Shown here piece after piece: positions 1 to 10,318 of a DNA stretch of 64,000 nucleotides. This DNA comes from Ruficoccus amylovorans (GTDB lineage Bacteria > Verrucomicrobiota > Verrucomicrobiia > Opitutales > Cerasicoccaceae): assembly GCF_014230085.1 (NCBI RefSeq), contig NZ_JACHVB010000014.1, positions 124,001 to 188,000 on the forward strand, written 5' to 3'. Numbering within the stretch: position 1 is the first letter of the stretch; the number at the start of each line of letters is the position of its first letter. The notes under the pieces were generated by a model, which saw only the letters and a program-made list of their open reading frames with translations, was not told where the DNA came from and did no database searches. The translations under genes and the position numbers were made by a program.

Positions 1-1
1 G

Positions 2-1711
<1,710 letters not shown>

Positions 1712-1782
1712 AGCGCAGGATAATGAGGGCTGGCGACCCTGCGCCGCCACAAGGACGGCTCTCCAGAGCGAATTACATTTCG

Positions 1783-1812
1783 ATGCCTCCGGTTTTTCCG
1801 GAGGCATTTTTT
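1783..1812 (+). terminator. Rho-independent terminator after clpB
   Basis: A perfect 10-bp stem (ATGCCTCCGG with CCGGAGGCAT) closes a TTTTT loop and runs into six T. It lies about 70 bp after the clpB stop and before the regulator gene, so it ends the clpB unit. Confidence 0.9.
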
Positions 1813-1913
1813 ATAGGGGTTGTCAGTCGCGTCGCCTGGCGCTGTGTCAAAAAGGCGCAATTTTACAATTTGATGCGTTACAAGTGTGAAATCATCCCTG
1901 TAGTGTACGCTGC

Positions 1914-3290
1914 ATGCCCGAGAGCATTCTGATCGTTGACGACGAGAAACATACCCGCGAGGGTCTGGCGGTGGCGCTGGAGGACGACTACGACGTGTAC
2001 CAGGCGCGTGACGCCGACGAGGCTTTTCGCCTGCTCGACGAGGAGCCCTTCGACGTGGTGCTGACAGACCTGCGCATGGCGGGTAAGTCCGGGCTCAAGG
2101 TCATCGACCACGCCCTGCAACTCCCGCAGCGCCCGGTGTGCATCATGATGACCGCCTACGGCAATGTGCAGACCGCGGTCGAGGCGATGAAGCACGGGGC
2201 CTTCGATTTCCTGACCAAGCCCCTGAATCTGGAAAAGCTTGAAATCCTGATCAAGCGTGCGATCCAGTCGCGCAAGCTGGAGAGCGAGAACAAGCAGCTC
2301 CACCAGCGCCTGGACCGCAAGTTCAGCTTCGAGGGGATCGTGGGCAACTCCGCCGCGCTCAACCACGTGCTTGAGCAGGTGCGGCAAGTCGCGCCTTCGC
2401 GGGCCACCGTCATGCTCTACGGCGAGACCGGCACTGGCAAGGAGCTGGTCGCGCAGATGGTCCACCAGAACAGCGGACGGGCGCGCGGGCCTTTCGTCCC
2501 GGTTCACTGCGCGGCCATTCCGGCGAATCTGCTGGAGAGCGAGCTGTTCGGGCACGAGAAGGGGGCCTTTACCGGGGCATCCGAGCGGCGCATCGGGCGC
2601 TTCGAGGCCGCCGATGGCGGCACGCTCTTCCTTGACGAGATCGGCGAGATCGATGCTCCCACCCAGGTCAAGCTTCTGCGCTTTCTGGAAACGCGCTCGC
2701 TGGAGCGCCTGGGCAGCCTCAAGTCTATCCAGGTCGATGTGCGCCTGGTCTGCGCCACCAACCGCGACCTCAAGGAGCAGGTGGACAAGGGCGAATTCCG
2801 CGAAGACCTTTACTATCGCCTGAACGTCGTCCCGATCCGTCTGCCCGCCCTGCGGGAGCGCCCGGACGACATCCCGCTGCTGCTGCACCACTTCATGGAG
2901 CAGTTCGCGCAGGAGAACGACACCCCGCCAGTGCGGCTGACCGCCGAGGCCCTCAACGTGCTCAAGCACTACAACTGGCCGGGCAACATCCGCGAACTGC
3001 GCAACTTCTGCGAAAACACTGTGGTCATGAAGCGGGGCGGGGAAGTGACCGAGTACGACCTGGAGCCGCGTTTCTACGAGTCGGGCAAGCCGGCTTCGCC
3101 CGCCGCGACGCGCAGTGAGCCGGTTCTGGCCAACCCCTTGTCCAAGGAGGAAAACGAGAAGCGCCTGCTGCGCAACGCGCTCATTGAGGCCCGGGGCAAC
3201 CGCACCCGCGCCGCCGAGCTGATGGGAATCAGCCGCCGCACGCTGCACCGGAAACTTGCCCAGTGGCCGGAACTGGACGTGCATCCGTGA
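1914..3290 (+). CDS. Sigma-54-dependent response regulator, NtrC family
   Basis: A phosphorylation-controlled activator of sigma-54 promoters. The receiver domain (about residues 3-115) has the acidic pair Asp9-Asp10, phosphoacceptor Asp52 in VVLTDLRM, the MMTAYG switch Thr and the LTKPLN lysine. The AAA+ domain (about 140-365) carries Walker A GETGTGKE, the sigma-54 contact loop GAFTGA, Walker [12 protein letters not shown] and the [20 protein letters not shown] block. A Fis-type helix-turn-helix ends the protein ([19 protein letters not shown]). All three modules are intact at the usual length of about 450 residues. No sensor histidine kinase is adjacent, so it is an orphan here and its input signal cannot be inferred. 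Start ATG 1914 fits the receiver-domain N-terminus ([10 protein letters not shown]). Confidence 0.93.
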   Translation: MPESILIVDDEKHTREGLAVALEDDYDVYQARDADEAFRLLDEEPFDVVLTDLRMAGKSGLKVIDHALQLPQRPVCIMMTAYGNVQTAVEAMKHGAFDFLTKPLNLEKLEILIKRAIQSRKLESENKQLHQRLDRKFSFEGIVGNSAALNHVLEQVRQVAPSRATVMLYGETGTGKELVAQMVHQNSGRARGPFVPVHCAAIPANLLESELFGHEKGAFTGASERRIGRFEAADGGTLFLDEIGEIDAPTQVKLLRFLETRSLERLGSLKSIQVDVRLVCATNRDLKEQVDKGEFREDLYYRLNVVPIRLPALRERPDDIPLLLHHFMEQFAQENDTPPVRLTAEALNVLKHYNWPGNIRELRNFCENTVVMKRGGEVTEYDLEPRFYESGKPASPAATRSEPVLANPLSKEENEKRLLRNALIEARGNRTRAAELMGISRRTLHRKLAQWPELDVHP

Positions 3291-3312
3291 TGTCGCCAGC
3301 GTTGTAAAAAGG

Positions 3313-3342
3313 TTGAAGCTCCTGAATTTACGTCTCTATACT
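3313..3342 (+). promoter_or_regulatory. Putative sigma-70-type promoter of the PstS-like gene
   Basis: TTGAAG (3313-3318) and TATACT (3337-3342) are separated by 18 bp. The predicted start point is only about 8 nt before the ATG at 3357, so the transcript would be nearly leaderless. Confidence 0.5.
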
Positions 3343-3356
3343 CCGCATCTATTCCC

Positions 3357-4235
3357 ATGAAATCCACGTTACTCTCACTGTTTGCCGCTTCCGTGCTGGT
3401 GCTGCCAGTCCACGCCGATGAAATCGATGTGGTCGGCTCCGACCTGCTTCAGGGGGCAGTGGCTGAGCCGCTGAAAGCCTTTGCCGAATCGAAAGACCTC
3501 GATATTGTCATCGACCTGTACGGCAGCATCCCGGCCATGTCGATGCTCCGTAATGACGAGGCGCAACTGGCGCTGATCGCCCGGCCCGACGACGGCACCA
3601 AGTTCAAGATCGACGGTTACGACGCCATCCCCTTTGCCTACCAGATCGCGGTCGTGGTGGTAAACACCGATAACCCGATAACCGAGCTCAGCCTGAAAGA
3701 GCTGGTCGGGATCTTCGGGACGTCTTCGGACCAGTACTACGGCCGTTGGGGCGACCTCGGCCTGACCGGCAACATCTCCAAACGCTCCATCCAGCCGATG
3801 ATCGTGGAGATTCCCGATTCTGTGGCCCGCGAGTTGTTCAAGTCCAAGGTCCTCGATCGGGGTGCTTTCAAGTCGAACACGCTCACGATTGAGAATTTCG
3901 AAAAAAGCCCCGAACTGATGGTCAGCGATACCGGCGCCATTGGCATTTTCCCCTATGTGCCACGTCAGAGTAGCTTGCGTGCGGTCTCGATTTCCAGTGG
4001 TGAGCCGGGCGCTTTTGCCTACGGTCCCAGCCGCGAAAATGTCTATGACGGCTCCTACGTGCTCCGCCTGCCGTTCTATCTTGTATTTAAAAAAGAAAAT
4101 AAGGCCGAATTGCGTGACATTCTGCGCTTTATGTTGAGTGAAGAGATGTCTAAGTCTTTGGTAGATAATGGGTTTGTGCCTCTTTCAGAAAATGTTAGAA
4201 AACGTACCAATCTGGAGCTTGACATAGGGTCCTGA
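3357..4235 (+). CDS. PstS-like periplasmic substrate-binding protein
   Basis: A 292-residue exported protein of the type II periplasmic-binding (PBP-like, phosphate-binding) group. A Sec signal peptide covers about residues 1-20 (SVLVLPVHA before DEIDV). The mature start, DEIDVVGSDLLQGAVAEPLK, resembles the beta1-alphaA ligand loop of PstS. The segment PITELSLKELVGIFG matches the hinge-region 'lt..ql..If.G' pattern of that family. No ABC permease, ATPase or PhoU lies next to it, so either the transporter is elsewhere or this is a stand-alone binding or sensor protein; phosphate as ligand is only a guess. The gene is monocistronic, with its own promoter and a tRNA downstream. Confidence 0.75.
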   Translation: MKSTLLSLFAASVLVLPVHADEIDVVGSDLLQGAVAEPLKAFAESKDLDIVIDLYGSIPAMSMLRNDEAQLALIARPDDGTKFKIDGYDAIPFAYQIAVVVVNTDNPITELSLKELVGIFGTSSDQYYGRWGDLGLTGNISKRSIQPMIVEIPDSVARELFKSKVLDRGAFKSNTLTIENFEKSPELMVSDTGAIGIFPYVPRQSSLRAVSISSGEPGAFAYGPSRENVYDGSYVLRLPFYLVFKKENKAELRDILRFMLSEEMSKSLVDNGFVPLSENVRKRTNLELDIGS

Positions 4236-4264
4236 AATCACCACATTACCGAACTTTCAATTAA

Positions 4265-4340
<76 letters not shown>

Positions 4341-4345
4341 CTTTT

Positions 4346-4371
4346 AAGGCCCTCTTCGGAGGGCCTTTTTT
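4346..4371 (+). terminator. Rho-independent terminator after tRNA-Gly
   Basis: A 9-bp stem AAGGCCCTC/GAGGGCCTT closed by a stable TTCG tetraloop runs into a T-tract, directly behind the tRNA. Confidence 0.9.
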
Positions 4372-4425
4372 GTGTCCGAATAGGGCGGGGTGATGCTGCT
4401 TTCAGGCAGTCTTTCACGAACCAGA

Positions 4426-4568
4426 GATTTAACAGGAAGGACGTGAAGAACGCGAAGGAAACGAAGAAAATGAGTAAAAGGGTTTCTTCGTGCCTTTGTG
4501 CCTCCGTGTGAGCCTCTCCATTTGATCAAACTTACTTAAAAAAGGTGTTACTTCCCGTCCTTTCTGTT
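4426..4568. repeat. Hairpin-forming intergenic element, family 2, copy 1
   Basis: The ends are inverted copies of each other (GATTTAACAGGAAGG on the left, reverse complement of CCGTCCTTTCTGTT on the right). The interior holds a second inverted repeat (GAAACGAAGAAA with TTTCTTCGTGCC) and a CTTTGTGCCTCCGTGTG stretch. It fills most of the space between tRNA-Gly and the antiporter gene. Bases 36399-36567 carry the same ends. No coding potential is seen. Confidence 0.6.
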
Positions 4569-4614
4569 CACTCTCTGATTTGCACGGCTGAGTGACTTCG
4601 GAGTTGATGCCCCG

Positions 4615-7089
4615 GTGTGCGCCCCTAGAGTGCCCGTATTGGATCAGGGAAGCATCATTCACGATTTGACACTGGTCGTCCTGTGCGCGGCGGCGGTGTC
4701 AGTTCTTTTCTATAAGCTGCGGCTGCCGGTCGTCCTCGGTTATCTGCTGGCGGGCGTCATTGTCGGCCCCTATACGCCGCTGCTGCCCTCGCTCAAGGAC
4801 ATGGGCTCGATCGAGCAGCTCAGCCAGCTCGGGGTGATCTTCCTGATGTTCTTCGTCGGGCTGGACTTCGATCTGGAGCGGTTGCGGCGGGTATTCTGGC
4901 CGGCCTTTATTGCGGCATTTTTCCAGACGATGCTGGTCATCATTATTGGCATCCTGTGCGCACCGCTGGTGGGCTACACGCCGCTGGAGGGGATTTTTCT
5001 CGGGGCGCTGCTGACCAACTCGGCCTCGGTCCTGTGTATCAAGATCCTGCGTGACAAGGGGCGGATCAAGCATGCCGATTCGCACATGGCCATCGGCATC
5101 CTCGTCTTTGAGGACATGGTGGCGATTATCCTGTTGGTCGTGCTTGGGGAGATCGGTCCCGCCGACAGCCTCCAGATCACCGCCGTGTACCGCATCTGTT
5201 TCCTCATCGGGGTGTTCGCGGTCGGGGTGTACTTTTTCGGGCGTGTGCTGGCCCCGTGGATCAGCCGCCAGCTCAAGGGCTCGAACTCGGGCGAAATTAT
5301 CACCCTGGTCTCGGTGGCGCTCGCGCTCGGGTTGTCCGAGCTGGCGCAGTTCGCGAACTTCTCCATCGCGCTGGGATCGTTCCTGGCCGGGACGGTGATG
5401 GCCCAGACGCAGATCGTGGGCGACATTCAGCGTATTACCGACCCCTTCCGTAATCTTTTTTGCGCGATCTTCTTCGTCACCATCGGGATGCTGGTCGATC
5501 CGGTCTGGCTGGCCTCTAATTGGCTGGCCGTGGTCTTTATCGCGGTGCTGGTGGTCGTGGGCAAGACGGTGACTTGCTGGCTGGGGCTGTTTGTGGGCGG
5601 TCAGAGCGCCGAGACGGGCTTCCGCGCTTCGATTTCGAAGGCCAGCGTCGGGGAGTTCGGCTTTATCATCGCGGCGGTAGGGGCGGCTTCCGGGGCGACC
5701 GGCCCGAGCCTGCCCAGTATGGCGGTGGGCCTGGCCCTTGTTACCTACATGATCGTCCCGGTGCTCAATGCCGATCCCGGCCGCCTCTTCGGCTGGATTT
5801 CGGAAAAAACACCAGATCAGGTCAAGGTCGCCGGGCGCATTTACGAAAAAATGCTTGATGCGGTCGCCCGGCGGGTTGGGCGGATCACACTGCTGCGGCT
5901 GGCGCGTCGTCCGCTGATCCAGATCGTGGGGAATTTCCTCCTGCTCAACGGCCTGCTCATCATCGCCTACATGGGGGCGAAGTACTTCGAGCGCGTCCCG
6001 CCGCTGGCCGGGTACACCGCGTGGGTCAACACCGGGGTCTGGCTGCTGGCCGCGCTGGTGAGCCTGCCGTTCCTTTCTTCGATCATCCGCAACCTCGACG
6101 TGCTCATCCAGCTCGTGACCTCGACCGTGTTTGTCAGCAGCCGTCACCCGCAACTGCTCAGCGGGCGCATGACCAACCTCGTGCACACGGTCATGCTTTC
6201 AGTTGTGATCGTGCTCTTCGGCGGGATTTTCCTCTCGGCGGCCTCGTCGTTCTTTCCCTCGGGGGTGACGCTGGCGATGTTTATCGTCGTCGGCTGCGTG
6301 GCGCTAATCATGTTCTGGAAGTCGATCATCAACATCAACAGTCGGATGGAGTACCTCTTTCTCCAGAGCTTTCAGGAACAGACCGCCGAGAACGAGGAGC
6401 AACTGCGTCAGGCCACGCTGCGGGAGCTTTCGCACGTGCACCGCTGGCACATCGAGGTCGAGACGGTGACCATCGCCGAGGACTCCATCGCCTGCGGCAT
6501 GTTGCTGCGCGAGATGCATCTGCGTAAAAAGACCGGAGCCTCCATCGTGGCGATCAGCCGCGGGGGCACGACCCACTACGACCCTTCGCCGGAGGTGCCG
6601 ATCTTCGCCGGGGACAACCTCGTGCTCATCGGCTCCCAGGAGCAGCTCGACAATGCCCGCCGCACCCTGGCCACGAAGATGCCCGGCAAGCGGGCTGAAG
6701 AAAAACCCTTCCGTATCGAACGGGTCTTCGTCCGTGCTGACGCCTTCCTGGCCGGGCAGACGCTGGCCGGGTGTGACGTGCGCCACCGCTACCGGATCAG
6801 CGTGCTCGGCATCCAGCGAGGCAAGAAGCGTATCGCCCCGCCGCCCCCCGACGAGATCATCCACGTCGGCGACATCCTGCTCATCGTCGGTAACGACGAG
6901 TCGATCCAGATTTTTAAGGACGCCATCGAAACCGATACCGAAATCCTTCCCGCCGAGCCGCCGCCCGAAGGGGACGAGTTGGAGGCTGCGGGGGAAGCGG
7001 TCCGCGAAGAAACTGCCGCCTCTGAAGAGTGTGGAGACGCGCCTGCGCCGGACCCGGAAGAAGATGGGCCGGACAAGCCGAGAGGCTAA
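4615..7089 (+). CDS. CPA2-family cation:proton antiporter with two RCK_C (TrkA-C) domains
   Basis: An inner-membrane monovalent cation/proton exchanger of the KefB/KefC/CPA2 type, expected to act in K+/Na+ and pH homeostasis. The N-terminal 400 or so residues form the multi-helix Na_H_exchanger core (LPVVLGYLLAGVIVGP, the ion-path region ALLTNSASVL, FEDMVAIILLVVLGE). A second hydrophobic block (about 440-570) is followed by two cytoplasmic RCK_C/TrkA-C domains (about 610-695 and 700-780), with no Rossmann TrkA-N domain between. The C-terminus is acidic and low in complexity. At 824 residues it is longer than KefC because of the extra helices and duplicated RCK_C. The start is uncertain: GTG 4615, GTG 4630 and TTG 4639 are all possible and none has a clear ribosome site. 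Confidence 0.9.
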   Translation: MCAPRVPVLDQGSIIHDLTLVVLCAAAVSVLFYKLRLPVVLGYLLAGVIVGPYTPLLPSLKDMGSIEQLSQLGVIFLMFFVGLDFDLERLRRVFWPAFIAAFFQTMLVIIIGILCAPLVGYTPLEGIFLGALLTNSASVLCIKILRDKGRIKHADSHMAIGILVFEDMVAIILLVVLGEIGPADSLQITAVYRICFLIGVFAVGVYFFGRVLAPWISRQLKGSNSGEIITLVSVALALGLSELAQFANFSIALGSFLAGTVMAQTQIVGDIQRITDPFRNLFCAIFFVTIGMLVDPVWLASNWLAVVFIAVLVVVGKTVTCWLGLFVGGQSAETGFRASISKASVGEFGFIIAAVGAASGATGPSLPSMAVGLALVTYMIVPVLNADPGRLFGWISEKTPDQVKVAGRIYEKMLDAVARRVGRITLLRLARRPLIQIVGNFLLLNGLLIIAYMGAKYFERVPPLAGYTAWVNTGVWLLAALVSLPFLSSIIRNLDVLIQLVTSTVFVSSRHPQLLSGRMTNLVHTVMLSVVIVLFGGIFLSAASSFFPSGVTLAMFIVVGCVALIMFWKSIININSRMEYLFLQSFQEQTAENEEQLRQATLRELSHVHRWHIEVETVTIAEDSIACGMLLREMHLRKKTGASIVAISRGGTTHYDPSPEVPIFAGDNLVLIGSQEQLDNARRTLATKMPGKRAEEKPFRIERVFVRADAFLAGQTLAGCDVRHRYRISVLGIQRGKKRIAPPPPDEIIHVGDILLIVGNDESIQIFKDAIETDTEILPAEPPPEGDELEAAGEAVREETAASEECGDAPAPDPEEDGPDKPRG

Positions 7090-7153
7090 ATATTTCGACG
7101 GATTTATAGATTAGCTAGTTGAATTATAGAACTTACAGATATTCTAAAAAATA

Positions 7154-7186
7154 ATTGTAAAGCCAGGCCTCTTTTGGCTTAACAAT
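7154..7186. promoter_or_regulatory. BirA-like biotin operator upstream of bioA
   Basis: Inverted repeat TTGTAAAGCC (7155-7164) and GGCTTAACAA (7176-7185), one mismatch between arms, inside the 127-bp gap before bioA. The arms resemble the published BirA box (TTGTAAACC/GGTTTACAA), though the spacing is slightly shorter than usual. Position and pattern suggest biotin-dependent repression of the operon. No birA gene lies in the window. Confidence 0.55.
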
Positions 7187-7216
7187 ACCCGCCGGGGCTG
7201 TCACATTGGGCGACTT

Positions 7217-8584
7217 ATGACGCCTGTTGACGAGAATCGGACTGAACGTGTGGACCGCCTGGACGGTGTGCACGCCTGGCATCCGTTCACGCAGATGAGC
7301 GAGCATAGGGCGCACCCGCGGCTCTTTATCGAGCGGGGCGAGGGCTGCTGGCTTTACGATACCGAGGGCAACCGCTACCTCGATGGTAACGCCTCCATCT
7401 GGACCAACGTCCACGGCCACAACGACCCCGACCTCAACGCCGCCCTCGTCGGCCAACTCGAACGCATTGCCCACAGCACGACGCTCGGGCTGGCGCACCC
7501 GACCGGCACCCGCTTGAGCGAAAAGCTCGCCTCCATCGCGCCTGAAGGGTTGCAACGGGTTTTTTACAGCGACAACGGTTCCAACGCGGTCGAGATCGCC
7601 CTAAAGCTTTCCTTCCAGTACTGGCAGCTCGCCGGTCAGCCGGAAAAGACCGGCGTCATCGCGCTCAACGGGGCCTACCACGGCGACACCTTCGGGACCA
7701 TGTCGGTGGGCGACAGCGGCGGCTTTCACGGGCGCTTCAGCCCGTGGTGCTTCCCGGCGGACCGCGTGCCCGCGCCCGTCTGCGACGAGGCCGGCGGGAT
7801 CGTTCACGCCTCCGACATGAGCGCCAGCCTGGCCCGGCTGGACGAACTTCTGGCTGAAAAAGCCGCCACCACCGCCTGCCTCATCATGGAGCCCTGGGTG
7901 CAGGGCTCGGCGGGAATGCGCTTGCAGCCGCGCGGTTTTCTCAAGGAAGTGGCCGCGCGTTGCCGCCGGGCGGGAGTCCACCTCATTCTCGACGAGGTCT
8001 TTGTCGGCTTTGGGCGGGTGGGGCCGATGCTGGTCTGCCGTGAGGAGGGCGTGGAGCCGGATTTCCTCTGCCTGGCCAAGGGCCTGACCGCCGGTTACCT
8101 GCCGCTGGCCGCGACCCTCACGACCGAGGCCGTTTTCGAGGCTTTCCTCGGGCGCTTCGAGGAGTACAAGGCCTTTTACCACGGCCACACCTTTACCGGC
8201 AATCCGCTCGGGGCCGCCGTCGCCCACAAGAGCATTGAAAAAATCGAGGCCCGCATGGCCGACGGCCGCCACGCCGAGACGCTGGCCGCCTTCGAGGCCG
8301 CCGTCCTCAACTACGGGCTCGGTTCGGGCTTGTTCCCGGTCGTGCGCCAGCGCGGCCTGCTCGCGGCGCTGGAGCTTCCGGCCCGGCCCGTGGCCGAGCG
8401 CACCGGGCTCAAGGTCGCCCTGGAGGCGCGCAAGCACGGGCTCATTGCCCGCGCCCTCGGCGACACCCTGCTGGTGGTCCCGCCGCTGGTGATTTCATCC
8501 GACGAGATCGAATTTCTTTTCCAACAACTGACCCGCGCGACGCAGATCGTGCTCAACGCCTCGCCCAGCCCCACCGGGGCCTAA
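7217..8584 (+). CDS. bioA: Adenosylmethionine-8-amino-7-oxononanoate aminotransferase BioA
   Basis: PLP enzyme converting KAPA to DAPA with S-adenosylmethionine as amino donor. The N-terminal HAWHPFTQMSEH block is typical of BioA and absent from ornithine or GABA aminotransferases. Further BioA features are the WLYDTEGNRYLDG segment, FYSDNGSNAVEIALKLSFQYW, the Asp of LILDEVFVGFGR that holds the PLP pyridine nitrogen, and the PLP lysine Lys288 in FLCLAKGLTAGYLP. HGHTFTGNPLG follows. 455 residues is a normal length. First gene of the biotin operon; its stop abuts the possible TTG start of bioB. Confidence 0.96.
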   Translation: MTPVDENRTERVDRLDGVHAWHPFTQMSEHRAHPRLFIERGEGCWLYDTEGNRYLDGNASIWTNVHGHNDPDLNAALVGQLERIAHSTTLGLAHPTGTRLSEKLASIAPEGLQRVFYSDNGSNAVEIALKLSFQYWQLAGQPEKTGVIALNGAYHGDTFGTMSVGDSGGFHGRFSPWCFPADRVPAPVCDEAGGIVHASDMSASLARLDELLAEKAATTACLIMEPWVQGSAGMRLQPRGFLKEVAARCRRAGVHLILDEVFVGFGRVGPMLVCREEGVEPDFLCLAKGLTAGYLPLAATLTTEAVFEAFLGRFEEYKAFYHGHTFTGNPLGAAVAHKSIEKIEARMADGRHAETLAAFEAAVLNYGLGSGLFPVVRQRGLLAALELPARPVAERTGLKVALEARKHGLIARALGDTLLVVPPLVISSDEIEFLFQQLTRATQIVLNASPSPTGA

Positions 8585-8596
8585 TTGACTGAGACT

Positions 8597-9655
8597 ATGA
8601 CGACACTCGACCAACTGAAGGAAATCTACAACCTGCCCCTGACGACGCTGATCCTGCGAGCCCAGGAGGTGCACCACCGCCATCAGGACCCGGCGGGCGT
8701 GCAGCTGTGCACGCTCAAGTCGATCAAAACCGGCAAGTGCTCCGAGGACTGCAAGTACTGCCCGCAGTCTGCGCACAATGACACCGGGCTGGAGCCGGAA
8801 AAGCTGCTCGATACCGAGCGGGTTATGTTCGACGCCCGCCGGGCCAAGGCCGACGGGGCCACGCGCTTCTGCATGGGCGCGGCCTGGCGCAAGGTTTACA
8901 CCAACAGCCAGTTCGAGAACATCCTCGAAACCGTCTCTTCGGTCAAGGCGCTCGACCTGGAGGTCTGCTGCACGTTGGGCATGCTCGATGTCAATCAGGC
9001 CCGCGCCCTCAAGGACGCCGGTTGCGACGTTTATAACCACAACATCGACAGCTCGCGCGAATTTTACAGCAAAATCATCACCACCCGCACCTACGACGAC
9101 CGCCTCAACACGATCAAGAACGTGCGCGAGGCCGGGATGGAAGTCTGCTGCGGCGGCATCCTCGGGATGGGAGAAAGCGTCGATGACCGGCTGAAAATGC
9201 TCCTTGAGCTGGCCAACATGGACCCGCAGCCCGACTCCGTGCCGATCAACGCCCTGGTCGCCGTCAAGGGCACGCCGCTGGAGGATCAGCCCTTTGTGGA
9301 CAGCATCGAGTTCGTGCGCACCATTGCCACGGCCCGCATCGCCATGCCGTACTCCATCGTCCGCCTCTCGGCCGGACGCAGCCAGATGTCCGAGGAAATG
9401 CACGCCCTGTGCTACCTCGCCGGGGCCAACAGCATCTTCTTGGGCGACCGCCTGCTGACCACGGAAAACCCGCGCCAGCACGAGGACCGCAAACTGCTGG
9501 ACAAGCTCGGCCTGCACGACATGCACCCGGATAAGGCCCGCGAGATCCACGCTCGCAGCAAGGCCCAGTCCGAGAGCTGCGGCTGCGAATCCGCCTCTGC
9601 GGAATCCGCTGTCGTCGTCGAGGCCGGGAAAGCCGCCGAGCCCGTCCTTTCCTGA
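8597..9655 (+). CDS. bioB: Biotin synthase BioB
   Basis: Radical-SAM enzyme inserting sulfur into dethiobiotin. The [4Fe-4S] cysteines are Cys48, Cys52 and Cys55 in KCSEDCKYC. Residues for the second cluster and substrate follow (RFCMGAAWR, CCTLGMLD, YNHNIDSSREFY, CCGGILGMGE). The C-terminus keeps LSAGR, where the [2Fe-2S] Arg ligand is expected, and the AGANSIFLGDRLLTT block. About 25 residues after the conserved core (ESCGCESASAESAVVVEAG) are non-conserved and contain a Cys pair. ATG 8597 gives the usual N-terminus; an in-frame TTG at 8585, four codons earlier and with GGGG upstream, is possible. Confidence 0.96.
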   Translation: MTTLDQLKEIYNLPLTTLILRAQEVHHRHQDPAGVQLCTLKSIKTGKCSEDCKYCPQSAHNDTGLEPEKLLDTERVMFDARRAKADGATRFCMGAAWRKVYTNSQFENILETVSSVKALDLEVCCTLGMLDVNQARALKDAGCDVYNHNIDSSREFYSKIITTRTYDDRLNTIKNVREAGMEVCCGGILGMGESVDDRLKMLLELANMDPQPDSVPINALVAVKGTPLEDQPFVDSIEFVRTIATARIAMPYSIVRLSAGRSQMSEEMHALCYLAGANSIFLGDRLLTTENPRQHEDRKLLDKLGLHDMHPDKAREIHARSKAQSESCGCESASAESAVVVEAGKAAEPVLS

Positions 9656-9664
9656 CGCATCGCC

Positions 9665-10318
9665 ATGCCCGTCTTCGTCATTACCGGCAACGACACCGGC
9701 GTGGGCAAGACCCGCGTCACTGCCGCGCTGGCGCGTGAACTCTCGCGCCTGGGCGGAGCCGTGCAGATCGTCAAGCCGGTCGAAACGGGCATTCTGCCCG
9801 GCGGCCACGGGGACGCCGAGACGGCCCTGCGTCACGCCTCCGGCAAGGCCGAGGCGCACACGCTGTTCCGTTTCGCCGAGCCGATGTCGCCGCCCGACGC
9901 GGCGAAGCGCGAGGGCTTTACCCTCACGTTGGAGTCGATGCTGGAGCGCTACCGCCGCCTTCCTCCCGCCGCCTGGCGGCTGGTCGAGGGCGCGGGCGGG
10001 ATCGCCTCGCCGCTCGACACCGAGGGGCGCGATGTGTGCGACTTTGCCGCCGCTATCGGGGCGGACGCGCTCATCCTCGTGGTGGAGCACCGGCTGGGAG
10101 CGATTTGCCAGGCCCGTCTGGCGCACGCCTACGCGGCGCGGGCGGGCGTCCCGGTCTGGCTCTGGCTGAACCAGATCCGGCCCGAGTCGGAAGCGGTTCT
10201 CCTGTCCAACCGCGAGGCTCTGACCGGTTACAACCTGCCCCTGTGCGCCGTGCTTGGTCCCGACGCGCAGGAGCCCGACTGGCTGGAGCGGCCATGGCAA
10301 GCGACGCCTTCCCGGTGA
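9665..10318 (+). CDS. bioD: ATP-dependent dethiobiotin synthetase BioD
   Basis: Forms the ureido ring of dethiobiotin from DAPA, CO2 and ATP. It shows the P-loop GNDTGVGKT at residues 8-16, the substrate segment VKPVETG, and the VEGAGGIASPLD block with its metal-binding acidic residue. 217 residues is normal for the family. It begins 9 bp after bioB and its 3' end overlaps the bioF start by 25 bp, which suggests translational coupling. Confidence 0.94.
   Translation: MPVFVITGNDTGVGKTRVTAALARELSRLGGAVQIVKPVETGILPGGHGDAETALRHASGKAEAHTLFRFAEPMSPPDAAKREGFTLTLESMLERYRRLPPAAWRLVEGAGGIASPLDTEGRDVCDFAAAIGADALILVVEHRLGAICQARLAHAYAARAGVPVWLWLNQIRPESEAVLLSNREALTGYNLPLCAVLGPDAQEPDWLERPWQATPSR

Noticed and set aside
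1878-3284. 468-codon ORF on the minus strand opposite the NtrC-type regulator
   Set aside because: It has no family motif and mirrors the third-codon GC bias of the real gene; it is a shadow frame.
4699-6186. 495-codon minus-strand ORF opposite the antiporter
   Set aside because: Asp/Arg/His/Gln-rich shadow of a membrane protein gene.
10036-10293. N-terminal extension of BioF by 86 residues
   Set aside because: This part overlaps bioD in another frame and has no BioF similarity; ATG 10294 starts the conserved sequence.
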